From positions 257,553 through 275,889 of the forward strand of contig JNVV01000050.1 in the NCBI GenBank assembly GCA_000733355.1: a DNA stretch of 18,337 bases, in the 5' to 3' direction. Below the pieces are notes generated by a model, which saw only the letters and a list, made by a program, of their open reading frames with translations, searched no databases and was not told where the DNA came from. Below, piece by piece: positions 1 through 9,122 of this stretch. Origin of the DNA: Falciphora oryzae (lineage: Eukaryota; Ascomycota; Sordariomycetes; Magnaporthales; Magnaporthaceae). Both the position numbers and the translations under genes were made by a program. How positions within the stretch are numbered: the stretch's first letter is position 1; each line of letters opens with the position of its first letter.

Positions 1-243
1 TTTATTTATTAGTTTTTATTGTATTGCGTTGCCGTTTGCATTTCTGTGTTTGATTTTAACCGTTTAATTTTATAAAAATTTAAAAAAATTATTTCTAAAA
101 ATAAAATAAATCAATTAAGTCATTAAGTCAAGTCATCGACTTACAAAATAAGTCAAAGTCAAGTCACCTAGGTGACTTAAGTCAGACTTAATAAGTCAAG
201 TCATGAATTGACTTAATGACTTTTGACTTTTTTGCCAACCCTG
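1..243. mobile_element. hAT-type element, terminal fragment (hAT-1)
   Basis: The segment ends at 243 in ...CCAACCCTG, which on the other strand reads CAGGGTTGGCAAAAAAGTC, a typical hAT terminus. Inside the end, 113-235 is packed with direct and inverted copies of AAGTCA/TGACTT, the subterminal motif array hAT transposases usually bind. It includes a perfect 18-bp palindrome at 161-178 (AAGTCACCTAGGTGACTT). The 8 bases outside, TCTATACG (244-251), would be one target-site copy; the other end lies left of the window. Positions 1-112 are AT-rich with no coding signal. The boundary with the Gypsy relic is sharp. Confidence 0.7.
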
Positions 244-700
244 TCTATACGTATATATCCAGCGATTTTTATATTATATTCGGATTTCAAAATTTCCTTT
301 TGCAGGGCTTCCGTTAGCACCCACAATCTTTTTTTATAATAAAAAAAGCCATTTTTTACCTTTTCACCCTTTTCGGGCTTTTAAAAGCGACTTTAATATT
401 TGGAATCCGATATATTAATTTATTTAATTTTATTAGTAAATTCTATAACTTATTTTAAAATTAAAATATTATAAAGCCGGTTTAGGGATAAAAGGAAAAA
501 AAAATGCTTTTTACAGCAAAGCTTTTTCCATAAGGTTATTTTTTTTTATCCTTCCAAAGCCGAAATTTTTGTTAAAAAGTGTTTTTTTTTGCAAAATCGT
601 TGTAATTGGCTAATTTTTATTTCCCCTTTTTTTAAGCTTATGCTAAGGTAATTTCGATAGCACATTAGCCTTTTTATTTTGCTTTTCTAACCGGTAGTTA
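244..700 (-). pseudogene. Gypsy integrase N-terminus, truncated
   Basis: After RNase H the minus strand continues with NYRLEKQNKKANVLSKLP (about 650-690), matching the YRPGKxNxxADALSR linker of Gypsy pol. Near 250-360 it reads a damaged form of the block that opens integrase (VPEALQKEILKSEHDSKIAGYMG-type), here KNGFFIIKKDCGC..RKPCKRKF..NPNII..KSLDIYV with stops. The HHCC zinc finger and the catalytic core are missing because hAT-1 starts at 243. The ends are approximate; the identification rests on motif order, not on an intact frame. Confidence 0.55.
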
Positions 701-732
701 ATTATAAACCAATAACTAGCTAATTGTTATAC

Positions 733-1090
733 CTATTTAGTTTGCTTTTGATTAAAAACTTTAGCCGTTAAAAAATATTCGAAATTCCGGTAATCCGTAT
801 AAACCTTTATCCGGTACTTTGCCTTTTTGAAATAATGCTTCCATTTAGCGAAACAATCGACAACCGCTAAAAGTTTTTTATTACAAATTTTATAGGTAAT
901 TTTAACGGGCGATATTTTACGTAAATAAAAAGTAACGGGATGCAATTTATTAATTTCGGGGTCCCTTTAAAATAATACCTTTTTAAAGGCAAAATCCGAA
1001 GCGTTTATTTTAATTTGTACTAAAAAAAAATAGGTTAAAATGCCGGAATATCGGAAGCGAAACGAAAGCGATTTTAAAAGCTTCGAAAGC
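733..1090 (-). pseudogene. Gypsy RNase H domain relic
   Basis: The open stretch 733-945 (70 codons) reads LHPV-like MHPVTFYLRKISP, then KKLLAVVDCFAKWKHYF, then VYTDYRNFEYFLT and KVFNQKQTK. These are the conserved blocks of Ty3/Gypsy RNase H, normally HPVAFYSRKLSP, ELLAIVxxFxxWRHYL, YTDHxNLxYF and LxxRQxR. The expected His before Asn in the YTDHKN block is Tyr, a C-to-T change. The Glu of KELL is Lys (KKLL), a G-to-A change. The upstream part, including the first catalytic Asp (T-D-A-S-D-F-A), lies at about 950-1020 in another frame and is damaged. The domain removes RNA from the RNA/DNA hybrid during reverse transcription. It follows the RT and precedes the integrase start. Confidence 0.75.
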
Positions 1091-1129
1091 CTGTTCCATT
1101 TCGGGGGTTTATCGTTATTAGTTATTTAG

Positions 1130-2010
1130 CAAATCGTTAGCCGTCGTTACAAGCCTAACGATTTTTAAAAACCCTTTAATAAACCTTTTATAAAAGTTAA
1201 TAAAGCTAACGAACGATTGGAAATTTTTAAAACAATTAAGGGCCTTTTATTAAATAATAACATTAATTTTATTTTTAAATATTGCGATACTTTTGGGTTT
1301 TATTATGTAATTAAAAAACTTGATTTCGTATACCCTTTAAACGCATTTGCAAAGGGCTACGGCCAAATTGTATTTAGTAAAGCGGCAAAACACCTCCTTT
1401 ATTAAACTATCGTATTATTCCTTAATTTTTGCGTATATTAAAAGGTTATCCAAATATATAAGGAATTTGGGATTGATAAAGTTTATAAAAATATAGTTTA
1501 TTATATTTTAAAACGTGGCGGGGGCGTTAATAAAGCCTATAGGTATAACCGTAAATTCGAAAACGCCGTATTTGCAGCGAAAAGCCGTAAACTATTCGTG
1601 CCCTTTTTTTATCCGAATTAAATTAAACCCGGTTTTAAAATTAACTTTTGTTATCTATTTAATATTCCGAAATCGATCCTAAAGCTTCGTAATAAACTGG
1701 ATAAAGCACCAAATCGAAATCGTTTTAGGTTTACGTCCTTATAATCGACCACCACCTTTAAAAAATCGAAAGGGTTTTTTTTTTGCGAATATAAAAGGCG
1801 AACTGTTAGCAGTTTTGCATAGCTTAGCCCAACCGATTTGTACCTGCTTTTCCAGCTACGGCTTTAAAACGTCCAATTCCCTTTAGCTTATTAAATATAA
1901 AAGGCTATAGGTTAATTAAGCTTTTTTTTAAAGTAAATTTCGTAATTTTAAAGCTAATAATCGGGAAAACGGGTAGCAGCCGTTTCCGTTATAATAGGGA
2001 AAAATTCCTT
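1130..2010 (-). pseudogene. Gypsy reverse transcriptase relic
   Basis: Reading the minus strand through frame changes gives the landmarks of a Ty3/Gypsy reverse transcriptase. A palm-like stretch VVVDYKDVN (about 1745-1770) corresponds to the usual VDYRxLN. Near 1540 the frame for G-T-F-E-Y-T-V-MPFGL-NAP is recognisable in a damaged form. The active-site box at about 1432-1458 reads YLDNLLIYA where the family has YLDDILIYS, so the second catalytic Asp is now Asn. Downstream are a recognisable thumb (FVSFINFYKRFIKGFLKI) and a TPEMEQAFEAFK linker to RNase H. There are many stops. It would have copied the element RNA into cDNA; here it is dead. Boundaries are approximate. Confidence 0.7.
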
Positions 2011-2556
2011 AAACTTTTATAGCACCGATTTAAAGCCGTCGGAATTTGCTTTATTTATTTCCTTGAAAGAAAAAATACCGTGCCCGTATTTAATAGCGGC
2101 AATAATCGCGGGCTTAATTATTTTTATGTTTTCCCGAAAGCGTAAGCCTTTAAGCAGCCGTAAATCCTATGGCTTCCGTACCCGGAGCTTATTACATTTC
2201 CGGCATTTATCTGAATCCATCCGGATATCCCGAAGGTCGCGATCTAATAGCCCTAGCGGTAGGTATTATTTTTACTATGCGAAAAGCAGGATAATATCGC
2301 AATTTGGATCCGTAGGATTAATTTCAAACGTTTCCGTAAAATAGTGCGTTTTGTGCCAGAAGGTAACGTTAATAACTAGTTGCTTTCCGGCCTTTGGTTC
2401 GATTTTCCCTAAAAAGGAGGTTATTACGCGAAAAATAGCTTTATTAACCAAATGACCCGGAAGTTATTTAGTTATTTTATCCGATATAACCTTCGTATCG
2501 TTGCCTCCGTTTAAAAAAACCCTAACGGGTATTTCCTTCGATCCCTTTGCCCGTAT

Positions 2557-2690
2557 CAGGGTTCGGAAAAAAGTCAGTCAGTCAAGTCATCACCTTGACT
2601 GTGACTGACTTAAAAAGTCAGGGCCGTGACTTTGACTTTTGGTGACTGACTTGTAACTGACTTTAATAACTTAAAAAGTCACCAAAAAGT
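2557..2690. repeat. hAT-2 left terminal and subterminal repeat array
   Basis: The terminus starts CAGGGTTCGGAAAAAAGTC and resembles the hAT-1 end (CAGGGTTGGCAAAAAAGTC), with two differences in the first 19 bases. About a dozen AGTCA or TGACT pentamers follow in the next 120 bases in both orientations, so single-stranded DNA here could fold extensively. In the hAT family such arrays are transposase binding sites; that role is inferred here. Confidence 0.7.
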
Positions 2691-2698
2691 TATTTGTT

Positions 2699-2700
2699 AA

Positions 2701-2783
<83 letters not shown>
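2699..2783. repeat. (TAAA)n microsatellite
   Basis: This is about 21 uninterrupted copies of the 4-base unit TAAA (TTTA on the minus strand). It lies directly inside the hAT-2 subterminal array and 33 bases beyond the stop codon of the minus-strand gag-like frame. Its uniformity contrasts with the mutated surroundings and suggests recent slippage. Confidence 0.95.
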
Positions 2784-2815
2784 CTAATTTCCTTTTTAAT
2801 AATCCATATTATCCT

Positions 2816-3199
2816 TTATAATTTCGAATTCTTTTTCGTGACTTTCATTGTTTTTTTATCGGTATTATTTATATTACCAATATTATAAAGGTTGCTATTA
2901 TAGTCGGTGGAATTTTCCGTTTTATTATTTAAAACGGAAAGGAAATAGTCGTGTTTTTTATTATATATATCGTTATTTGGTTGTTTTTTAATTCCCCACC
3001 CGTTTGGCGCTTTATTTGGTTGTAAAAACCAACATTGCTTGTAGGAATGGCCTTTTAATTTGCAATAAGTGCAAATTTTAACCTTCGTAACGGTGGGAAT
3101 ATCGTTATTATATCGGCTTTTTCGGGGTTGTTTTAAAACCGATAAAAGCCGTTTAATATCGTTAGAATTTTCAATATCGATAGTAATTTTCGAAGGCAT
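2816..3199 (-). CDS. Copia-like gag fragment with CCHC zinc knuckle
   Basis: This is an uninterrupted 127-codon frame. Residues about 43-56 form a clean retroviral-type knuckle, CTYCKLKGHSYKQC (C-x2-C-x4-H-x4-C), followed by WFLQPNKAPNGW. The same Trp/Pro pattern follows the knuckle in many Copia gag proteins (CWxxxPxxxPxW). The knuckle would bind element RNA. The N-terminal part (ITIDIENSNDIKRLL) and the Asn-rich C-terminal half are not recognisable. The frame stays open upstream of the ATG at 3199, so the start is uncertain. It may be a fragment of a longer gag or a small independent gene. It lies antisense inside hAT-2. A captured or inserted Copia piece seems most likely, but no protease, integrase or RT follows, and I see no LTR. 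Confidence 0.5.
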   Translation of the reverse strand: MPSKITIDIENSNDIKRLLSVLKQPRKSRYNNDIPTVTKVKICTYCKLKGHSYKQCWFLQPNKAPNGWGIKKQPNNDIYNKKHDYFLSVLNNKTENSTDYNSNLYNIGNINNTDKKTMKVTKKNSKL

Positions 3200-3577
3200 T
3201 TTAATGGTAATAACGATAAATATCGTTATAAAGCGATTTAATAAGGGAAATAAATAGTAGATATAGGTAGTAGGGATATTTAATTTTGTTGGGTAAAAGG
3301 AAAAACAATACTGAACAGTAAAGTGGAAGAAACGGTTAAATTTATAGTAGCGATAAAATTTCTAGAATTTTCTATTGCTTATTAATATAAATTTTATTAG
3401 TAATACCGATTTCCCTTTTATTACTAATAAAATGCACGTATTTTAAAAAAAATTTACGTAAATTTTAGATTAATAATACAAAAATTTGGGAATTTTACAG
3501 CACTTTCTATTGCTTACTAATATATAAATATATTACTAATACGGGAATTTCGTATATTACTAATAATAATTATTTAT
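3200..3577. other. AT-rich non-coding stretch with a duplicated motif
   Basis: No gene is visible. Two imperfect direct copies of a roughly 45-base block begin with TTCTATTGCTTA (3370 and 3506). Each is followed by TAATATA and by ATTA(G/C)TAATAC. TTACTAATA-type heptamers recur at about 3410, 3540 and 3555. The stretch is probably hAT-2 5' non-coding DNA, or belongs to the element that brought the gag-like frame. Confidence 0.5.
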
Positions 3578-3579
3578 TA

Positions 3580-4011
3580 ACGTGGTTCACCACCGAGTGG
3601 CGCACCCTCACCGAGTGGCGCACTTCAAATCCCATACTAAATGCGGTTTTCGACCCCCTAGTTAAATCGATCAATTTAGCGTAAAATTCCGTAAAAATTT
3701 AATATGTTATATTTAATTATATAACTGATTTTATAATGAATTAGTGATATTTTTACTATTACTCCTTTAGGGTTAGTTCGTAACACTGTACATTGCACTG
3801 TGTGAATTTGCAAACTAACCCTAAAGGAGTAATAATAAAAATATCACTAATTCATTATAAAACCGGTTATATAATTAAATATAACATATTAAATTTTTAC
3901 GGAATTTTACGCTAAATTGATCGATTTAACTAGGGGGTCGAAAACCGCATTTAGTATGGGATTTGAAGTGCGCCACTCGGTGAGGGTGCGCCACTCGGTG
4001 GTGAACCACGT
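3580..4011. mobile_element. MITE-1: 432-bp palindromic fold-back element, pogo-type ends
   Basis: The element is flanked by TA duplications (3578-3579 and 4012-4013), the Tc1/mariner-pogo signature. The two arms, 3580-3778 and 3813-4011, are each 199 bases and nearly perfect reverse complements, leaving a 34-base loop. The ends read ACGTGGTTCA, then two tandem copies of CACCGAGTGGCGCAC with an 18-base period, then TTCAAATCCCATACTAAA. The first ten bases and the duplicated CGAGTGG core match the pogo element at 4331, so transposition by a related transposase is likely. There is no coding capacity. Confidence 0.9.
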
Positions 4012-4013
4012 TA

Positions 4014-4328
4014 CCAATTATTATTACAAATTAGATATTAGTAATTTAACTTTTCTAGCAATTTCTAGCAATTTCTACGCGATTTTTTTTAATTTTAAGC
4101 ATTAAATTGTATTACGAATGAAATTTAATTGGTAATATTATATTATTAATTAAATTTAAATTACGCAATTTGCTTATAAATACCATTTTGTATTTATAAT
4201 ACGTCGAAGCTTTTGGAAATACAATTTGGAATATAAATAAACGCTAAGTTTCCTACTTTATTGCTGATTTTTTATTCGGGTTTGATAGCAACGCAAAAAA
4301 TACCTACAATTTACTTTATTATTACATT
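4014..4328. other. hAT-2 5' non-coding segment between MITE-1 and pogo
   Basis: This stretch is AT-rich without a gene. It has a short tandem repeat of TTTCTAGCAA at about 4053-4078. Because the pogo element inserted at the TA of 4329-4330, this segment was once continuous with 8944-8996, just upstream of the hAT transposase start. It therefore probably contains that gene's promoter and leader. Confidence 0.5.
4175..4182 (+). promoter_or_regulatory. Possible TATA box for the hAT-2 transposase
   Basis: TATAAATA lies about 200 bases upstream of the hAT ATG once the pogo insertion is removed. In such AT-rich DNA the motif could arise by chance; this is a position-based guess. Confidence 0.25.
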
Positions 4329-4330
4329 TA

Positions 4331-4372
4331 ACGTGGTTTATATGCGAGTGGGACATATAAGCGAGTGGGATA
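4331..4372. repeat. pogo left terminal inverted repeat
   Basis: About 41 bases pair with 8900-8941 with few mismatches. The GCGAGTGGGA core occurs at offsets 14 and 31. The same layout is found in MITE-2 at 17225. Confidence 0.9.
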
Positions 4373-5464
4373 CGACACGCAACAACGCGACGCATCATTT
4401 TTAACAACTAATTCCTCCACCAAAAAAAATGCCAAACACAAGCGACGAGAGCCGGGTAATCTTTGCCCTTTAAGCTTTGCAATCCAACCTATAATTAATC
4501 ATCCGGGAAGCTGCGAAAATCTACTCGGTTTCGAAGTCGACTTTAGCGCGTCGGAAGCGCGGCCAACCTGCTTAACGCGATTGCATGCCCAACTTCCGGA
4601 AATTGACGGAATTCGAAGAGGAGGCGCTTGTTAAATACATATTCGAGCTGGATTTTCGCGCATTTCTTCCCCGGCCTTTTGGTGTTAAAGATATAGCCAA
4701 CCGATTGCTTGCCGAACGCGACGCGGGCACCGTCGGCAAGTGCTAGGTCGCGAATTTCGTTAAACGCCGCGCAAAGCTTGGCACGCGCTGGATTTGAAAA
4801 TACGACTACCAAAGGGCCAAATGCGAAAATCCTAAGCTCGTTTTTGCGTAGTTCGACTTTATACGGAACATTGTGGCTAAATATGGCATTTAGGATAACG
4901 ATATTTACAATTTCGACGAAACCGGCTTTTTTATAGGCATAATCGCCGCCGTTATAGTTATTATAACGTCGGAAGGCCGTAGTAAAGTAAAGCTGGTTTA
5001 GCTTGGCAACCGGGAATAGGTTATAGTTATTTAAAGGGTTAATTATTGCGGTTAGGCGGTCCTTTTTTTTATTATCGTTAAAGGGCAGTACCATTTGGCT
5101 AATTGGTATTTGGAAACCGACCTTTTACGCAATTAGGTTATCGTAACGAGCGCTAACGGGTGGATTACGAACGAGCTCGGCCTGAAATGGATTTAATATT
5201 TTGATAAATATATTATAGTTCGTTTTACGGGGTTTTATCGTTTGTTAGTACTGGACGGCTACGAAAGCTACTATTTGACGGATTTCGAGCTTTATTGCTA
5301 AAAATATAATATTATTACGTTTTGCATGCTTCCGCATTCGTTTTTACTTCCTTTAGCCGTTTAACGTCGGGTGTTTCGGCCTAATAAAGCGGGCGTACGG
5401 TTAATAAATCGAAAATTTGATAAGGTTATACGTTAGCTACGTAACTAAGGTTGAGTTTCTTTCG

Positions 5465-5516
5465 GGGCTTCGTTAGCAGGACCGCACGTTTTGTTGGAGG
5501 GACCGCAAATAGTGGA
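5465..5516. repeat. MULE terminal inverted repeat, pogo-5' side
   Basis: These 52 bases are perfectly matched by 8154-8205 in inverse. They start GGGCTTCGTTAGCAGGACCG and contain two direct copies of GGACCGCA. Beyond them the two ends share only patches such as CATTCGGTACC, so the full subterminal similarity extends about 100 bases further but is gapped. Confidence 0.95.
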
Positions 5517-5646
5517 ACCCACAGTGCAGCACTTTTCCATTCGGTACCACTGCCAAATCGCCGCCAATTGCGAATGTATCAATGCCAGACCTGTGCCAAT
5601 TAAGTAATTAATAACAACAACTCGTATCTTAACGCACAACGTTCAA

Positions 5647-7898
5647 TTAAACCCCTAAAACTACAATGCACTTTTGGATTTTTTGTGTGGCCTGCCGAGT
5701 ATTTGCCTCCTTTTTAGCCATTTTTTTATCGAATCCGCACTTAAATTTAGTGGGAATTAAGTTAATTTCTTCCTTTTCGTTATTTATAAACTCGTATTTC
5801 GTTATTATGCGCGCAAATCGTCGTGGGTTGGCGGTGCCGGCCTCGTAAATACCCTCCTTTTTACGGAAGGGATCCGGTAACGAGGAAGGTTCACGGCCAC
5901 GGGTACGGCCACGGTCACGGGCAGGCTGACGGTTACGGCTACGGGCAGGGCCCGTTAAAAGTCGGGCCGGCGCTATAGAAGGGGGCGGCTGCGCCTTTTG
6001 CATTTCGTTTTTTTTAGCGATCTCGTGTACGCTCGGTAAGCGTTTGGTCGAGTTATATGCGGCTATAAACCCTTGAAGGCGTCCTTTGCTTCGAATCGGG
6101 GTTAGATCCAACGGTTTAACGGGGCGCTAAGGACCTAAAACGTACGAAATTATCGACTTCCGGTCCCAACGCTAATACGGATCGAATTGGGTAACGGAAA
6201 GCGGCTCGTTATTAGCGAAATGATGGAAAAGGACGTAGCGGCAAAGCAATCCGTAAAAAGCCGTAATAGTACAGGTGCAGGGTTTGTTAGGTGCCAAATC
6301 CCAATAGCTTTGCCGAGGTTGCTTTAGCAGGGCCGCGATCTTTTCCTCGCATTTCCGTAGCGTTTGCAGTACGATTTGGCTTTTGATAAAGCCGTAGAGT
6401 AGCTCGTTAAGCCCGAACGGCGCCTTATTTATCCCCTGGTTGCGTGCGAATTTGATATCCGTTATTTGGTTGCGCCAATATGATGTTAGTTTACGAAAAA
6501 CTGTAGCTAAATCGCCGCCCGCGTTTGTAATAAACCTTTTTATGCCGGCCTAAAGCGATTCGACGATGGAGGTTATACGGTAGCTAAAATAAAGTACGAG
6601 GTTAACCCAATAATTAATAAAGACGGTTTTCTATGGGTCGATCCAGGTTTTTACCGCGTAATTTACGGCTTCCGCTAGGTGTTTGCTATTAGTAAACGTT
6701 TTTAAGCGATTTTCGAATACTTTTTCGCTATTAAAAATTAACAGGGCGTTCTAATTTTTAAAAAACGCGGAAAACCTTTCGTTACGTTTAATCAAGCCGT
6801 TAGGGAGGCGCGTGGCCGGTAGGAAATAACGCTTGCTTTTAGCCAAAACGTTTATATTAACGTACCACTTGCAAAATAGATGGGGAACGCGTTTAAAGTT
6901 TTCGTAGCGCTTTAAAGCATTAATTAACGCCAACTCCCGGTTTGTAACTACCAATTTAGGGAAAAGCACGTTGTTTTTTAACAGATACTTGTGTAGCGCT
7001 TGCAAAGCCCACGCATATTGGCCTTTTTTTTTCGGCGTTAATAAACGCGGCGGCGATCGAAAAGGATTTCCGGAAAGGCTGGATCCCATAGAAATTAAGT
7101 AGGGGTAGGCCAAAGCGGTTGGTTTTGTAGGTACAGTCGGTAACGAGCACGTCGGGGGCGGCTTTAAGGAAAAGGAGGGAGGTTTTTAAAGCGATAAATA
7201 GGCAAAGGATCCGGCCGTTTTCGTCCTTAAAGTTACGCTAAAAAAAACGCATTTAAATCATCAAGTTGCTATCGGAAACAAGTAAATTAGCAGGCAATTT
7301 GATAGGATTTAATGTTATTTAATGGTACCTTATAAAGCCATTAGATAGGCGTGCGTTCGTTAAGCTTTTTGCGCCGGCAATCGTGCAGGAGGTTATTAAG
7401 GTTTTGGTAGCTAAAGTTAACGGCCTCGCCTAACTTCCGGAGGTTAGCTATAATCTGTAACGGCCTCGTGCCCGCCCTCCAGTTTGCAACGATCCGGTCT
7501 TCGTATTGGGCCAGGTTGCGTTACCGGAACGAGGCAAAAGCAATTGCTGCAATAAAGCGGTAGTTGTAGGTAAGCTTTTGGCCGTTACGCGCCTTGACGG
7601 GCTCGATCTTCCAGCCTTGCCCGGGAACGCGTTAAAGGTTGACCTTAAAGCCGCAGTCTGTTATCTGGGAGGAGGTTTTGCGTCGTTTGGTTTCGTGCGT
7701 GGCCTCGGCGGCTTGGGTGACTGCAGCGGATTTGGGCCGGCCTTTGGAACAGCGGTAGTTGACTCTCGTGATAGCCTCGCCTTTGGCGCCTCGTGGGAAG
7801 CGCTCTTTGACGGCTAGATTGTAGCCGTTTTCATACGCGTGCGCTAAAAGGGCCGCCTCGCCCTTTGCAAAGGAGGGATAAAAAGTAGGGTTGTTCAT
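5647..7898 (-). pseudogene. MULE (Hop-like) transposase, frameshifted
   Basis: This is a DDE transposase of the Mutator superfamily. The ATG at 7898 (MNNPTFYPSF) opens a FAR1-like zinc-binding N-terminus (HAYENGYNLAVKE, NYRCSKGRPK, KRRKTSS..TDCGFKVNL). A helical region follows, then the MULE core with DCTYKTNRFGLPLLNFYGI (first Asp at 7136-7138). Next is VVTNRELALINAL, where the second catalytic Asp is Asn (6940-6942), and SIVES (Glu at 6559-6561). CKWYVNINVLAKSKRYF lies between them. A SWIM finger at 6234-6281 reads C-x-C-x9-C-x-Y, with Tyr replacing the last His. The Lys/Arg-rich C-terminus ends at 5647. Breaks include a frameshift at a homopolymer near 7030 and several stops. Damage is lighter than in the host pogo. 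It is inactive as it stands. Confidence 0.9.
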
Positions 7899-8153
7899 AT
7901 TGGCGGTAGGCCGTCGCCCGTGGCCGTTGGCCGTTGGTGCGAGAAGCAAAAAGTAGGGCCTGCATGGGTAAAAAAATTTTTAATTTGTGTGCGGGCTAAA
8001 AAAAATCAAAAAGCATCAAAAACTACAGGTCATACATCAAAATCTATGAAGTTATTCGCAAAGGCATTGAATTGGCTGGAAATCGCTGGCAATTGGCAAA
8101 GGTACCGAATGCGTGCATGTTTGGCGATGTTGGCACTGTGGCCCCAGCAAAAA

Positions 8154-8205
8154 TCCACTATTTGCGGTCCCTCCAACAAAACGTGCGGTCCTGCTAACGA
8201 AGCCC
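8154..8205. repeat. MULE terminal inverted repeat, transposase-5' side
   Basis: This is the perfect inverse of 5465-5516. It lies about 255 bases upstream of the transposase start on the minus strand, so promoter elements probably lie within or just inside this end. Confidence 0.95.
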
Positions 8206-8899
8206 TTCTTTCGGCGTTTAAAGCGGCATTTTTTGATTCTATGACCGAAGGAAACATCCGAAGAGGTTTCCGAGGAGCTGGCTTTGCTCTTTTTAATCCG
8301 GATTCGGTTTTGGAAAAGTTGGATGTAAGGCTACGGATTTTAACGCCCCCGAGAACGTTTTTAAGCGACCCCGAGCTTTGGACTTTTAAAACGCCTAGGA
8401 TAGCTAGGGAAGCAACTTTACAGTTTGAATACATTGAAATTCGAATTTCCAATTACTAGGGCAGTTTTCCAATTTCTATTTATATGGTTGTGGACTAAAT
8501 TGCAAAAGGGGCGAAAGCGATAATGTATGAGGTGGCCCTTTTCCAAGCCGAGGTGTTTACGTTTAGAAAGGCGAACGAGGCATTAAGCAAACGCCGGAAG
8601 GCTAAAAAAAACACGTATTCGATTTGGAGGGTTACTTACTATCGAAAAGGTACGAGATGTGCTGGATTAGGAGGCGTTGGATAGATAGTTATAGCAAAAA
8701 ATGCGCGATCGGGGGGGTTTGGAAAGGAGGGCGACGGCGATTTGTTAGCGATGTGGCATTTGCGGCAAGACCGGACATAATGCGCGCATTTGTTAGGAAG
8801 AAGTAGAGATGTTCGATGTATATAGTTCCGAATAGTTTTAATGGATTGCTGGCGTTGTTGGGTTGGCATGCGAGTTAATTGTCGAAAGGTCGGGTTGGG

Positions 8900-8941
8900 T
8901 GTCCCATTCGCTTATGTGTCCCATTCGCATATGAACCACGT
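8900..8941. repeat. pogo right terminal inverted repeat
   Basis: This is the reverse complement of the left end. The core here reads GCGAATGGGAC, with a G-to-A change in both tandem copies relative to the left end. Confidence 0.9.
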
Positions 8942-9074
8942 TATACTTTTATTACTTTATTTTTACCATTTACTTTAACCTTTATTACTATTAAAAATGG
9001 AAAATAATCCAGCACATTTGCAAATAACTGATTTAACTAATAGTTTTACGTCGGACAATAATTCCGAATATATT

Positions 9075-9122
9075 AATAATTCCGATAATAATTCCGATAA
9101 TAATTCCGGTAATAATTCCGAT
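9075..9122 (+). repeat. 12-bp coding minisatellite in the hAT leader
   Basis: Four tandem copies of AATAATTCCGAT (one with GGT) encode N-N-S-D repeats in the N-terminus of the hAT transposase. The repeat is in frame and likely varies in length between copies. Confidence 0.9.

Larger units (their letters stand above)
244..2556 (-). mobile_element. Ty3/Gypsy retrotransposon, internal pol fragment
   Basis: The minus strand carries, in order from high to low coordinates, a decayed spacer/protease-like part, reverse transcriptase, RNase H and the start of integrase. This is the Ty3/Gypsy order. No LTR is visible inside the fragment: it is cut at 2557 by one hAT terminus and at 243 by another. The frame shifts repeatedly and has many stops. 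The damage is mostly transitions, as expected for RIP. Part of the same element could lie outside the window on the left; I found no convincing partner on the right. Confidence 0.75.
5466..8205 (-). mobile_element. Hop-like Mutator (MULE) element inserted in pogo
   Basis: The element is flanked by a perfect 9-bp duplication, TTCTTTCGG (5457-5465 and 8206-8214), the Mutator-type length. The end could equally start one base earlier (8-bp duplication, ends GGGCTTCG on both sides). The terminal inverted repeats are identical over 52 bases. The single gene is a minus-strand MULE transposase. The insertion cuts the pogo transposase between its catalytic core and C-terminal region, and the pogo reading frame matches up across the target site. 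Confidence 0.95.
4429..8841 (+). pseudogene. Fot1/pogo transposase, RIP-damaged and split by a MULE
   Basis: This is a cut-and-paste DDE transposase acting on the TIRs at 4331 and 8941. The start ATG at 4429 (MPNTSDESRVIFAL) leads into an HTH/Psq DNA-binding domain (IREAAKIYSVSKSTLARRKRG, about 4500-4560). A CENPB-type HTH follows (KLTEFEEEALVKYI, then DIANRLLAERDAGTVGK). The catalytic core has FDETGF (Asp at 4915-4917) and LDGYES (Asp at 5254-5256), where the family has DGHES, so His is now Tyr. The third site (QPLDVG) reads PLAV, so the Asp is lost. The frame is cut at 5465 by the MULE and resumes at 8215 (AFKAAFFDSMTEGNIRRGFRGAG). It then has a Lys/Arg-rich stretch (ANEALSKRRKAKK) and a C-terminal knuckle CGICGKTGHNARIC (8752-8793). 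The likely original stop is at 8839-8841. At least 15 in-frame stops, many at former Trp codons, make it inactive. Confidence 0.92.
4331..8941 (+). mobile_element. Fot1/pogo (Tc1/mariner) element, split by a MULE
   Basis: The element is bounded by TA duplications (4329-4330 and 8942-8943). Its inverted ends start ACGTGGTT(T/C)ATATGCGA and contain a tandem duplication of GCGAGTGGGACA with a 17-base period. Removing the nested MULE (2,740 bases plus one 9-base target copy) leaves about 1,862 bases, the normal size for Fot1-class elements, with a single plus-strand transposase reading frame. It is inserted in the 5' region of hAT-2. Confidence 0.93.

Noticed and set aside
2571..2690. Repeated AGTCA units as a CRISPR-like or satellite array.
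   Set aside because: The units are short, irregular and in both orientations, with no spacers; they fit hAT subterminal motifs.
4543..5094. 183-codon open frame on the minus strand.
   Set aside because: It is antisense to the pogo transposase core, whose motifs (FDETGF and the LTEFEEEALVKY block) are on the plus strand; the openness is a shadow.
7506..7817. 103-codon plus-strand frame.
   Set aside because: It is the complement of the FAR1-like N-terminal region of the MULE transposase.
8030..8452. 140-codon minus-strand frame.
   Set aside because: It runs across the MULE/pogo junction antisense to the pogo C-terminus and through the MULE TIR; it is not a gene.
7920..8459. 179-codon plus-strand frame taken as one gene.
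   Set aside because: Its first half is MULE terminal sequence read by chance; only the part after 8215 is genuine pogo transposase.
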